From: a virus
Strand: one strand, 5' to 3'
IMG/VR virus record: IMGVR_UViG_3300030060_004277
Location: 27,600 to 91,599 of that record
DNA: 64,000 nucleotides
Every line of letters starts with the position of its first letter. The stretch's first letter is position 1. The notes below the pieces were generated by a model. That model ran no database searches. It was not told the DNA's origin and saw nothing but the letters and a program-made list of their open reading frames with translations. Shown in pieces: positions 9,001-15,471 of the stretch. A program made the position numbers and the translations under genes.

Positions 9001-11938
9001 TGTGGGAGTCAGGGCTTCCAGTGCCTACTAGGTCCACATTCCTAGATGCAGCAGACTCAGAGAGACCAACACAATTAATCACGGTGTAGTTGCCCCTATC
9101 AGCGGCATCATTCTCCCTTACGCTTCTGACTCTGGCCCTGCTCAGCAGACACATTATCCTGAACAAGGAAGGATTGTTGGTTGAGGCGCTTCTGTCAATG
9201 TAATTGCTGAGTTGGTTTGTCCTTCTTCGGTCACTAGGTTGCACCACCAGCATCATGTTGGATACGCTACCATCGGGTATGGCCACGTTGTCTATGATAT
9301 CGAATACCTCGTGTGTGTTTGAGTATGACGGGGTTATGGCAGTGTCAAACTGACCGGCTGATGGAGAGCCCACCACAGTGTCCGGCTCGACCCTGCTGAA
9401 GTCACCCTTGTCAGTCAGGCTTACTCCCGCTGAGATTTTAGGGAAGGAGACCATGTTGAACACTGATTCATGCGAGCCATCCACACTAGTGGAATCCAAT
9501 ATGACAGATGGTGTGATGTTCTGTGAGGCGTCATCTGCCCTAGGTGTGTAGTTTGCTGGTGATAGCGTCTCATCTATGTCAGTGTCCGCTGAGTAACCCT
9601 CGCTGTTGTCACCAATCAGACCATGAGGTTGCAACATGTTGCTGGCGCTCTGTAAATCACCAGCGTTGAACTCTAGTATGCCACCAGCAGCGTAGAGCGT
9701 CTTACCTGATGATAGCGAGTCGACTATGGCATCGTAGATGAAGGACCCTGCTCCAGTGGACACATCGGATGCAGGCACTGTCTTTTCAACCATCAGCATG
9801 GGGTAGTATGGTCTCGCAGTGCCAGTACCAGAGCCAGTCCCCGTTGCATTGAATATGGTTCCAACATTGCTGTCACTAGCACCTATAGATGTGAAATCGG
9901 TATTGCCTGCACTGACTATGATGTATGTCGTGCCTGAGACGAATGACCCCCCAGTGACTGTTTTGTGCATGCTTGCGCCAGTTAGGTCTACGGCGTTGTA
10001 GTGTATCTCTACGTAAGGAGCGAACTTGACATTGGTTGACGTCAGTTGGGGAACGTGAAGCAGTGCGACTCTGCTCTTCTTGGAGGGTCTCAGATAGTGC
10101 TTTCTGATGTCGCTCTCATACTTATCACCTAACCTAGGCACTGGGCCCTTTAACGCAAATGGCCTGAAGTCGAAACTGGGACCGCCGATTGCTATCAGTT
10201 TCCTCTTGCCAGTAGGAGGACTGTTCGTATCCTGATAGGAGTTGACGGCATGTGTCACAGTTGCTGTGTTGGTAACTCTGTTCGCTGCTATGGGATTCAG
10301 GTCCCTATACACGTCCACCCTGCTGTTGATTGGTACCTGATGCTCTACGCCTTTCTGCATCTGGTCATAGACTATGTCTATCAAATCCGCTTGACCATCG
10401 CCCTTGAGATTCACTATCTCATCATTGGCATCAGGTAGCATTCTCAAATAGGAATGACCATCGACGTGGTTCTTCACATGCCTTCCGCTGTGACCTATCT
10501 GGAACTCCGTAGGCACATCAGCATACCAAGAGACCGCGAATGGATTGTCAGTGTCGGTGTCAGTGATTGACATCCTCGATGAGTAGACCAGCCCATGCAC
10601 AGCATAATCGCTCTCATCTATGACCATCTGCCCTGTTCTGTCTACCATCTGCGTAGAGAAGTGAGGTGGTTGAAATGGCTTGCCGGTCCCTGAGTCTACT
10701 AGTAGGTCTGCGCCGATTACAACAAAGTAGTCATCAGAGTCAGTGGTTCTGTTTTTGTTCAGGACGCCAATCAGCCCATCATTAGCCACACCCCTGTTAT
10801 GGTCCAAGTGAATGCTGGAGACGGTGAGAGTCGCTGTCCCGAACATCGTGTTTATCGAATGTAATCTCACTCTCTCTGGTGGTGAGCCATTGGGCTTCTT
10901 CGTCTTTCGGTCTATCGAATTGGGGTTGATGAGGAGGTTGTATGGTACGTGAGGAATGTACTTGTTGCCATCGCTATGATGCACTATGGTGTATTTTCCG
11001 GAACTGTACGGGGATGCTGTGAAGTCCACGTTGCCACCTGTGAAATTGCTGGTGGTCGCTGCTTTGCCAGTAAGAGCCGTCGCTAGGGCTTGAGCGTCAC
11101 TGGCGCTTATGCTCATGGTGCTTAGACCACTGCTGGTGTAGTCGTTGGTGATTGATGTGAATGATATCTCATTCTCTATTGGTGATATGGGTTCCTCGAA
11201 CCTATAGAGGAGCATTGTGGTATCGTCTTTCAAAGGGGATTTGCCATCTATCATCCCCTCTTTGAAAGCGGCTTTGATATGCACTGCCTCCATTACACCC
11301 CTGAACTGACCTCCCTTGCCTCCGATGTAGATGTTGGAATTGGATTGAGACATTCTCTTCGGTCTGTCCTTGAGGCTCTTCTCCGCCATGAGTTCTCCAT
11401 TGACATAGAGTTGTATCCCCTTCTGTCTCACTGCTGCTACTACGTGTAGAAGTTGCCTGTGGTTCTTGTTCAAATCAGTCGCATTGCCATACGTGCTCGT
11501 ATCGAATCTGTTGTAAGAGTCATGGATGCCCCCGAAGTTGGAGGCTGGGTATACTGTACCCTCAAATCTGTTGGAGGTTTTACTACCTGTGGTTATCTCA
11601 TGGTACTCGTCTTTGCTACCATTATTGAGGTAGATACCGAAGGTCGCCGGTCCGGGCGTGTCTATGTTTCCCACCGTGAGTTTGAACTGACCCTCCTTCT
11701 CTACGACAGTGCCACCACAGTCAGGCATCAACCAAGTCTCGATTACTATCTCGTTGGTGTACCTGCCTGAGGTGATTGACAAATCCGGATTTGGATTGCT
11801 GTCATCCAGTATCTCCCTCATGCTGGTATTGCCCTGAGCATCCCTGAAGCCAATGATGGGAGAGCCGTCGGGAACCAGTATGCTATCGCTCACACCATCG
11901 AAGAAGAATGCATGATTGGTGCGACTGATAACTGACAT
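1..11938 (-). CDS. Giant tail/fibre-type structural protein with LamG-like domain, partial
   Basis: An open minus-strand frame starts at ATG 11938 and runs without a stop past base 1, giving at least 3979 residues; the C terminus is outside the window. A GAGG ribosome site lies about ten bases upstream. Residues about 45-250 read as a laminin-G/concanavalin-like beta-sandwich: a strand with IETWLMP, a later LYVNGELM, then NIYIGGKGGQFRG, the usual LamG order. Two distant segments (near 9790-9960 and 4560-4700) share a repeat with the core TDFT..GA.DSNVGT.F.ATG.GSGTGTA, also seen in other phage fibre proteins. The gene is last in the tail operon, after the tape measure and a baseplate-like protein, which suggests a tail tip, fibre or host-recognition protein. 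Binding of glycans by the LamG domain is inference. The coding frame is certain, the exact role is not. Confidence 0.85.
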   Translation of the reverse strand, partial: MSVISRTNHAFFFDGVSDSILVPDGSPIIGFRDAQGNTSMREILDDSNPNPDLSITSGRYTNEIVIETWLMPDCGGTVVEKEGQFKLTVGNIDTPGPATFGIYLNNGSKDEYHEITTGSKTSNRFEGTVYPASNFGGIHDSYNRFDTSTYGNATDLNKNHRQLLHVVAAVRQKGIQLYVNGELMAEKSLKDRPKRMSQSNSNIYIGGKGGQFRGVMEAVHIKAAFKEGMIDGKSPLKDDTTMLLYRFEEPISPIENEISFTSITNDYTSSGLSTMSISASDAQALATALTGKAATTSNFTGGNVDFTASPYSSGKYTIVHHSDGNKYIPHVPYNLLINPNSIDRKTKKPNGSPPERVRLHSINTMFGTATLTVSSIHLDHNRGVANDGLIGVLNKNRTTDSDDYFVVIGADLLVDSGTGKPFQPPHFSTQMVDRTGQMVIDESDYAVHGLVYSSRMSITDTDTDNPFAVSWYADVPTEFQIGHSGRHVKNHVDGHSYLRMLPDANDEIVNLKGDGQADLIDIVYDQMQKGVEHQVPINSRVDVYRDLNPIAANRVTNTATVTHAVNSYQDTNSPPTGKRKLIAIGGPSFDFRPFALKGPVPRLGDKYESDIRKHYLRPSKKSRVALLHVPQLTSTNVKFAPYVEIHYNAVDLTGASMHKTVTGGSFVSGTTYIIVSAGNTDFTSIGASDSNVGTIFNATGTGSGTGTARPYYPMLMVEKTVPASDVSTGAGSFIYDAIVDSLSSGKTLYAAGGILEFNAGDLQSASNMLQPHGLIGDNSEGYSADTDIDETLSPANYTPRADDASQNITPSVILDSTSVDGSHESVFNMVSFPKISAGVSLTDKGDFSRVEPDTVVGSPSAGQFDTAITPSYSNTHEVFDIIDNVAIPDGSVSNMMLVVQPSDRRRTNQLSNYIDRSASTNNPSLFRIMCLLSRARVRSVRENDAADRGNYTVINCVGLSESAASRNVDLVGTGSPDSHIVKEIEPNAPVVTVTLGGPGQGAMDTKPVYQKSMLAHESYSTRRAYAVEAVKLDMDFSTGTGTLLVEPLNNNSEDLASWGTYGFPRYGRIYLPDGSSAKYSSKSGTTFTFTLSTLGSGDFISASGSEYTSIGEILNATGLMVGDTSGAVEIYGNFTVFSEPDFGDESNIENGSTVNDRMHQALNDVSHDYQLGTQYASTRAIAEIPLFTNQFFKSTVGPDNGFKIHVDATHTAHTYNPSPVGRRFKSRPPTDREASSAYSFAIEKREFVKSTYITKIEGDVTNGLDLYLNDIDVFPAPTKTNAKYHGTSHRRYRKIFTATGEWAWYSSIDYTNGSIRIGEPGVISGLYAITDGFLDSLQTGASVFLGGPLLDSDIDVISSDEFTPSSDFEGRSEYHYDAASVKTQGGNVDYGLRQYVTAVEFKAGPESNPHAPKVEVKRATGKPLSELKTSLGNSEFALTLTLSPEDFARFPNLGYDDIANAPKEQGELIYEVQYNDGSTIHRYHYHGNLKTIGSVTTPDNSITLAYTTAVGTNPTSLVGKKITLSRKAARVIRETSAFGTGQTFYDGGVVYRELFNNMHIDTSLGITAYSSTARAYVEIDSSDLGKKTLHNLHGMNIKKDDEVYYYVDTTTDEIKKIGTVTRVDGSTIHLSGNAPDIPSNAKLAVAMGDYEDRDAILNAKWLNPYAPGGLRNGDTIWANMSYNNPHAVEGLFAKSRGVYDESQVWSEFTGGSGSLSDSPRDSTPIENFLIGNDCLETARNYVQHVNRTIEENYLALGLTASQAPTIAYTDPYLFTADHARVLLYDVAHDREFIAFQDIFMQVQTSPEATQLGWRKEVVDTGGTSRTSLYKLNAQYAGSAPSPWTTQIDVTNGYLSQNPYIRSTQQSKFIESAYAHDLANRQTSDLLESTVPTGTYKLPTDGRDNTSVRIYGKAHGHHVHTEYSLGGTVDGLRHGYSTVPRTNDSASLSEVADTLHFLTRIPLDSSDVFTSALVTHRKSTSSSGYNLRDPSTFFDTPDGTRVIPAFLCLRGIRAESLDLTSHEESRLQHLPEWKDMDFVRRLTIDMGEVKNREGVVNIRQAAEEVVRLINQHGALTARTNNGSAHDPSPFWHVDDKNKGTHMGYVRAHIGREVQDLKGDTGVSIVVHSTVPGATGRNFCVWLDNSTGQDTYEPEFLIGHGGRWRNFWALPEENEGENMHPAPMPLNKHGRPFAPITTLRQYITAEESGEDVHSVSDFEDDTVLRAVSDSISGKSHNTINVESLDVKGSSSTLTKGLRVGSRATGRVNFGGLVATGVPGWAPNAGTWGFGKVNERGFNNRYGKSTGSYGSYVPSADKLSDNIGSGQVFGFRFKDNTGDEFGVRYVYKQVSESFSNENTILPNTIDDEVCVFFDDRDTSQGGFTIGKHMFGSGDSTGRMAVDYGDSSLTNVDTAGGFVTGHRYRIVSTGSTDFTTVGAADSNVGTFFVATGAGSGTGTARAVPTVTEHAWKGGRWRGVPSPEATIAVGSSVGLDGGGLSLSGTTLTITHARPYSHMSSDIDILGYYGFPKENGVIHIHGRKLTVAPADDVHLGYVASYSRREGDKFYDVEGFTSTELATISGNGGEFISAGPNWTCLVTDELMAAVTAAAVNAGNIINSAEGLKFDCTDMYAADGRTFGEWGVSPTAITIRAYNPNKTLRPLNTSFSATLHPDQGIKAAHLEFGELEKTLRPTGSVGYAFGTSRAVSDADIDKSRNIDCGYIPYTLLQIRTAARGPNSNTATPVLVDSSNIPVSIKKWREGLKGISFTRSSGDHILPKIDNPQLLTDEAGGLRANVNNTAQDVTDFLIPYYQSHVVLKPANERARVYLSPDINTTAELRYNTTSATASTADAYDLEWVADTGSDDFDTHHTGGGGSPSASVDYLWSKWGDREHTRKFDGLRSVGSVFSEPVVMFKGGKRSRDHSVPLYFGGGFSGVTLDVNDGTQNDYSSFYTHPYANGPTGVSGIQNASEISTSFAMLDTNAMFAFFPGAALCNQHRGSITPPAFNKDNVLAPDLNKTSVLSNDIITAKPTPLVLRFPHPTARYEDHIDGTENKTTYVIFGPGQAFPFTREVNDSNGLAHSSVDAGNKFEPNPGLIVTATNNSTWASVPDSDTQSNLLFPNSIDNDKYTFGPMSKTRYNDTAGFHWRTMVNWETPAGYCMKGKFLQRPAHGRHYGQQFSDATPHHATDLLPIHPKMHTPVIAYGIAMAADTVWHMDGGFHPGGHWMDNQITFNPPHPSASSNNRINGTSWPRGDQIHPAAFRVSGTMLNKTLNYTGSSDSVTTAHAQMEYIVVDATRCQNGEEFATILGAAINTFPGAGALKALGGTHMPSMGNSLRQDRYGWVSVGTSSSGVQQSSAPTNFITVDTSNPNQVTAEQIPASGWLRAHVSNTVSWACYHSREINASGDIKFFLAPNRIEGKNEFEDIATWEDHVGGSADDFATVASNATIFVWSKAGTIRFNNENDSTRDHMTQAHFSGIADAIDRTRPIGAVGWHGERYSLLNSLKISVSTTKNASTTTTTGYAAGLGAYHPNLAFSPYGTAGTVMSTHGSVPVVAPMKHSPESIAPVDGLGTNVADALTKTRFYTNFPDSSGDGWSTGTSSPYFQDSDTTTNSVTHWSSPTNYRTTLPKELTHPQGLYTSAFLVVSYECETALKNKYDRDLIQCNGDWLHLKTTSSNKIRAAGTTQFDPRFHDQDRYIAPANAGPNVEALIVDGTAVPTGTVGANWTDTLTSDFFTNFSFTNATCDYNDDPTITHDADDKIIVGLRVIGTGIPEGATIASITSTTEFELSASTTGGSVTNGTLTFVDTTSASNDLLLKNATPGLNKTGDLLFDLDRSVGSALLESGDAQRNVSADKYTGTAYTASTGNSVAYPTEYWMGDVNAFQMYENSPAKNFSVENVVWKRMDGGNLSLPAINARGLGAVPWVTRVDTTGSSDTAFLTGEKLYGNVRFSFETTNSAMMPVLQAQELSHPEFMRKNPY

Positions 11939-11955
11939 CCCATTTCTTCCTCACA

Positions 11956-13263
11956 TCATATCAGCATGTCTATCGGTGCGAATAGCATGTTGAAGTTGTA
12001 CACGGTCTCACCCGCATCGTATGCGATGTCCATCTTCTGGACAGCGCCCTGTATGCCAGTGAAGGCATTATGAGGGTCGAAGTCAACACTGGCTGGTAGA
12101 GTGTTGTTGACGGATGTCTTTTCAAGGCCGTGTTTGCCAAAACCAGTTGGCATGAAGAAGTTCCTCGCTGTGTACAACTCACCATCTGATGAAGTTATAG
12201 TGGAGTTGTAGGGTATCTGTATACCTATGATGTAGTCCTTCTTCTCTTCATCGAATGAGCCAACGAAACTGCTTAGACCAGCGCCCGCGAGACTAGCAGA
12301 AGCGGTGAATCCACCCACAGCAGCAGGAGCGCCTAGACCAGCAGTGGCGGCTGTACCACCTAATGATGCCACCATGCCCCCTATGCCACCAATGACAGCA
12401 CCGAACCCTGCTAGTTTCCTACCTGTGTCAGTGACGCTGTTGTTGAGTATGCCATACAGGTCCATGGCTTTGTCACCTGCTGATTTCTTGCCACCGGTCG
12501 TACCACCAGTGAAGGTACTGAACTCAGGTGCATTGAATGTAGCGGTGTTGTACACATTGGTCCCGCCTGTCACATTGAAGACCGGGGTCTGTGTGTTACC
12601 ATCGGAGCCAAATGAGACTTGTGTCACTCTGACCCCATAGGAGTCCCTGTTGTTCTCCTGATTTGACACGGTCTCGACCGCTGCCGTAAGTGTGGACGAG
12701 TGTTGTGCGTTGATGTAGGCAGCCACTGCTGTTGCTATCGTCTTGGCAAGTAGATTCTGAGCCGTGTCTACAGTGCTGTCAGAGGCGCTCTGCAAGTCCG
12801 AGGAGAGAAACACAAGCACGGTGGGTGTGCTACCAGCACCACCAGTCGCACTGTACGCAGCGACCTCACCACTGATGAGCGAACCGCTGGAGGTAAAACC
12901 GACTGTCTTGTCGTCACCTGCTGTATTGGTGAAGGTTATTGTCCTAGTGCTTGCAGACAGTAATGCATTCACATTGCTGTAACTAGCCCAAGGCACACCG
13001 ACGCTCGACCCTCCCTTTCTACCGAAGTTGATTAGGCAACTGGCCTTGTTGCTTGAAGAGCCCTCCCTGTCGTCAGTAATGACTCCTTGAATGTTGATGA
13101 GTGCTGTGTTCACGTTGAAATCAGCACCAACCCTGAAACTGCCTGTGAACGGCATGGGTGCGCCGCCTACCTTCCTCTCTGTCGTGAGGGTCATGTTGGT
13201 GGCGTCTAACTCAATGAGTTTGCCGTTCTCCTGCACTAGTCTAATTGGAACTCCTGCTGGCAT
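11956..13263 (-). CDS. Putative distal tail/baseplate structural protein
   Basis: The product is 435 residues and I recognise no named family. The first half is rich in Ser, Thr, Gly and Asn and looks like a beta-rich virion protein. Around residues 275-330 there is a long glycine/alanine-rich hydrophobic stretch that could be one or two membrane-inserting helices. The C-terminal quarter (YIIGIQIPYN onward) looks globular again. It lies five bases downstream of the tape-measure gene and 17 bases before the giant fibre gene, so a place at the tail tip or baseplate fits. The hydrophobic centre is odd for a baseplate protein and might act in membrane penetration. The start ATG is preceded by a GGTGAA-type ribosome site. 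Confidence 0.7.
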   Translation of the reverse strand: MPAGVPIRLVQENGKLIELDATNMTLTTERKVGGAPMPFTGSFRVGADFNVNTALINIQGVITDDREGSSSNKASCLINFGRKGGSSVGVPWASYSNVNALLSASTRTITFTNTAGDDKTVGFTSSGSLISGEVAAYSATGGAGSTPTVLVFLSSDLQSASDSTVDTAQNLLAKTIATAVAAYINAQHSSTLTAAVETVSNQENNRDSYGVRVTQVSFGSDGNTQTPVFNVTGGTNVYNTATFNAPEFSTFTGGTTGGKKSAGDKAMDLYGILNNSVTDTGRKLAGFGAVIGGIGGMVASLGGTAATAGLGAPAAVGGFTASASLAGAGLSSFVGSFDEEKKDYIIGIQIPYNSTITSSDGELYTARNFFMPTGFGKHGLEKTSVNNTLPASVDFDPHNAFTGIQGAVQKMDIAYDAGETVYNFNMLFAPIDMLI

Positions 13264-13267
13264 CTAT

Positions 13268-14266
13268 TCACCTCGGTGCGTATCTCGCTCCCCCAACTGC
13301 ACGGGCAGTCTCCTCCTGAATCATTCTCCCTATCTCCGTTGCGAGGGCCCTCTTGTCCGACCTGTCCGTGATGCCACCTGCATTCACTGTGATGTTGAAT
13401 GTCTGCGATACTCCACCTGAGACCGTAGTCCCACCACCACCGCCTCCGCCCCCAGTGACTAAGTCACCGACTGCTCCGGCTGCCGAACCAACAGCGCTTC
13501 CTGCTGCTTTGAAACCAGCCTTGACGCCTCCGAATATCTTTCCACCGACCTTGGCAGATAAATCGACTACTTTCTTGAGACCATCTATGATACCATCTAG
13601 GACGTTACCGAGGAAGTCTATCACAGGACCGAGTGTTGCATCATAGATATTGGACATGCCTTTCATGACCGAGTCCCATGCACCTAGTAGACCATCTAAC
13701 GCTACTGAGCCTATATTGACAAAACCGTCCCATAACGGTGATACCACTCTGTCCCATGCTCCTTGAAGCAAGTTGACGAATCCACCCCATGCCTTTCCAA
13801 GAAGGGCCATTGCACTTGAGCCAAGACCCTCAATCTTATCCCAGAGCGGTAAGACGTAATCCTCCCATAATCCCTGCATCTTGATTACCATGCCACTCCA
13901 GTCTCCGGTCAGGAAACTGTAGACCATTGAGGCATAATCCTTGAGAAACGAGAATATCGGGATAATCACTCCGTTGAAGATGTCTGCCATTGTGTTGACA
14001 ACCGCCATGAAACCGCTTTTTATGAACTCGAACACAGGTAGAGCAATCTCCAATAGTTTCTCAAACAGAGGCTTGACATGCTCGTCGAAGACTTCCTTCA
14101 TCTTCATGAAGGCCTTCTGCGCGGCTGTTGCTGCCAATGAGAATGCGCCAGAAAGAAGCGAGCCTATGCCGGATGCTATACCACCAAGGCTGCTCATGCT
14201 CCCACCGATGGATTTGAGCAATCCCTGTACCATGCCCAGTGATGTACTCAGTGCTCCCAGTGCCAT
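13268..14266 (-). CDS. Tail tape-measure protein (short)
   Basis: The product has 332 residues. It is Gly/Ala/Leu-rich and mostly helical, with repeated tryptophan-containing helical segments (LWDKIEGL, AWDRVVSPLWDGF, AWDSVMKG) and hydrophobic stretches near residues 20-50 and 70-120. A polyglycine linker of eight residues near residue 270 leads to a C-terminal segment FNITVNAGGITD...EIGRMIQEE. That arrangement, a TFNITVNxGG strand followed by a final amphipathic helix, is typical of phage tape-measure C termini. It lies just downstream of a frameshifted tail-chaperone pair, the usual genomic position. At 332 residues it is short for a tape measure, which would predict a short tail if it is the only length determinant. 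Confidence 0.8.
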   Translation of the reverse strand: MALGALSTSLGMVQGLLKSIGGSMSSLGGIASGIGSLLSGAFSLAATAAQKAFMKMKEVFDEHVKPLFEKLLEIALPVFEFIKSGFMAVVNTMADIFNGVIIPIFSFLKDYASMVYSFLTGDWSGMVIKMQGLWEDYVLPLWDKIEGLGSSAMALLGKAWGGFVNLLQGAWDRVVSPLWDGFVNIGSVALDGLLGAWDSVMKGMSNIYDATLGPVIDFLGNVLDGIIDGLKKVVDLSAKVGGKIFGGVKAGFKAAGSAVGSAAGAVGDLVTGGGGGGGGTTVSGGVSQTFNITVNAGGITDRSDKRALATEIGRMIQEETARAVGGARYAPR

Positions 14267-14559
14267 CAGAAGTCCTCCTGATGTAGGAAGTCGTAGTCGA
14301 AGGTGACAGTCTCATTGCTGGTGCTGTTTTCCATCTCTTGTCTCTTCTGCGCTTTCCTTTCCTCGTCCTCGATGGCGAGGGCCCAGATGAGTGATTGTTT
14401 GAATACGTCCTCCCCCATACTGTACACCTCGTTCAATGATACCCCGTAATGTTTTGCCACGATGTAGGCGAACAACTGATTCTGCAAGTCTATGTCTTCA
14501 GTGGATTTTATTGTCTTCCTCTGTAAGAATTGCTGAACCTTCAGTTGTTCGCCTTCGTA
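14266..14559 (-). CDS. Tail assembly chaperone, downstream (gpT-like) part made by -1 frameshift
   Basis: This frame has no ATG start; the first possible initiator is a TTG at 14487. It is continuously open upstream to the slippery heptamer at 14559-14565, so it is best read as the C-terminal extension of the preceding chaperone after a -1 frameshift, about 98 residues. Its stop overlaps the tape-measure start. The residues encoded (AYIVAKHYGVSLNEVYSMG...FKQSLIWALAIEDEE) resemble the helical C-terminal domain of tail chaperones with a conserved Ala-Leu-rich helix. This G/GT layout next to a tape measure is well known from lambda and many other tailed phages. Frameshifting itself is inferred from sequence only. 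Confidence 0.75.
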   Translation of the reverse strand, partial: YEGEQLKVQQFLQRKTIKSTEDIDLQNQLFAYIVAKHYGVSLNEVYSMGEDVFKQSLIWALAIEDEERKAQKRQEMENSTSNETVTFDYDFLHQEDF

Positions 14560-14903
14560 AAACCCCCTTGCATTGCCTCCGCCAGTTCATCTGGCTTAGG
14601 TAGCAACGCTGCTATCTGTTGGCCTGCAAAGGCGTTGATTTGCATTAGTTCGTTCGTGCTTAGTTCTGGATTAGTCTTTACGACCCATTCCGAGAAAGCG
14701 TGATTCCAATATCCTTCCAAATCCAATGAGACGTCATTTCCGTCCATTAGAAACATATTCTGTGCTGCTTTCTGTACGTCAAAGAACGTGATGTCTCGAA
14801 TCCAGATTTCCATGATTTGCTCAGGGTCATCCGGGTCGACCTTAATCTCGTGCTTCTGTTCATTCTTCTTCTTCAGTATTGCTTGTTTCTCCACTATCGG
14901 CAT
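14541..14903 (-). CDS. Tail assembly chaperone, upstream (gpG-like) protein
   Basis: The product has 120 residues, starts at ATG 14903 and ends at TGA 14541. It is acidic and helical, with no transmembrane segment. The sequence IWIRDITFFDVQKAAQNMF...LSTNELMQINAFAGQQI is typical of tail chaperones that bind the tape-measure protein during assembly, although primary sequence similarity in this group is weak and the call rests mainly on context: tail tube upstream, slippery site near the 3' end, tape measure downstream. The first 44 bases of the gene overlap the end of the preceding SAP-domain gene in another frame. Confidence 0.75.
   Translation of the reverse strand: MPIVEKQAILKKKNEQKHEIKVDPDDPEQIMEIWIRDITFFDVQKAAQNMFLMDGNDVSLDLEGYWNHAFSEWVVKTNPELSTNELMQINAFAGQQIAALLPKPDELAEAMQGGFTKANN
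14559..14565 (-). promoter_or_regulatory. Programmed -1 ribosomal frameshift site (GGGTTTT)
   Basis: On the minus strand the zero frame reads G GGT TTT, a canonical X XXY YYZ slippery heptamer, 16 bases before the TGA stop of the upstream chaperone. A -1 slip enters the open frame that ends at 14266. Position, direction and spacing match the known G/GT frameshift of tail chaperones. Confidence 0.8.
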
Positions 14904-15462
14904 TTTGTGTCACTTCCTCGGTTGCAGCCTCTTCTTCAGAGGGGGCATCCGACGAGTCATCAGCAGCCACTTCTTCAGCGGGGGCTTCAGCCTCGTCTTC
15001 GTCTGGTTCGACTGGGTCTTGTGTTAGGCCTTCGTCATCTCTCCTGAGACGCAGAACGACCTCTGCTTTGGTGCCTCGAACAGTTATTCCCCTGCTCTTG
15101 CACTCTTCTCTTAGTTCTGCTACTGTCATTGAGTCATAGTCAGTGTCAGCGAATGGATTGTCTTGTGGTGCTATGGTCTCTGTGACTTCCTCAGTCTCTT
15201 CGACCTCCTCGACCTCTTCGACCTCTTCGACCTCTTCGACTGCCTCTAAGGTCTCTTGTGCAGCCTCTACCCAAGGGGGCGTCTCCACTTTTGGGTGGAC
15301 TTCTATCGCTGATAGGACAGCCATGTCAATATCCTCCCTCGTTCTCAAAGTAACGTACGAGGGTCTCATCGGCATGTCGACTTTACTGAGAAGCCAAGAG
15401 ACGTAATCCACATGAGAAACTCGATTGTAGTGCTGCACTCTCTCTAAATCTTCTGGCCACAT
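14860..15462 (-). CDS. SAP-domain acidic protein with Glu-Val repeats, tail module
   Basis: The product has 200 residues. The N-terminal 65 residues are globular. Residues about 74-93 are a Glu-Glu-Val tandem repeat encoded by five near-identical 9-base units (15193-15240), which could expand or contract. Residues about 110-143 (MTVAELREECKSRGI followed by GTKAEVVLRL) are a clear SAP motif, a short helix-turn-helix that usually binds DNA. The C-terminal 55 residues are extremely acidic and probably disordered. The gene lies between the tail tube and the tail chaperones. A DNA-binding domain here is unexpected; it may act as a head-tail or assembly factor rather than a gene regulator. Its 3' end overlaps the next gene by 44 bases. 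Confidence 0.75.
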   Translation of the reverse strand: MWPEDLERVQHYNRVSHVDYVSWLLSKVDMPMRPSYVTLRTREDIDMAVLSAIEVHPKVETPPWVEAAQETLEAVEEVEEVEEVEEVEETEEVTETIAPQDNPFADTDYDSMTVAELREECKSRGITVRGTKAEVVLRLRRDDEGLTQDPVEPDEDEAEAPAEEVAADDSSDAPSEEEAATEEVTQNADSGETSNTEEEE

Positions 15463-15471
15463 CTAATTCAC

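Noticed and set aside
18-11770. Many plus-strand and off-frame minus-strand open frames of 60-150 codons across the left 11.9 kb
   Set aside because: They lie opposite or within the giant continuous minus-strand frame and show no ribosome sites or coding features of their own.
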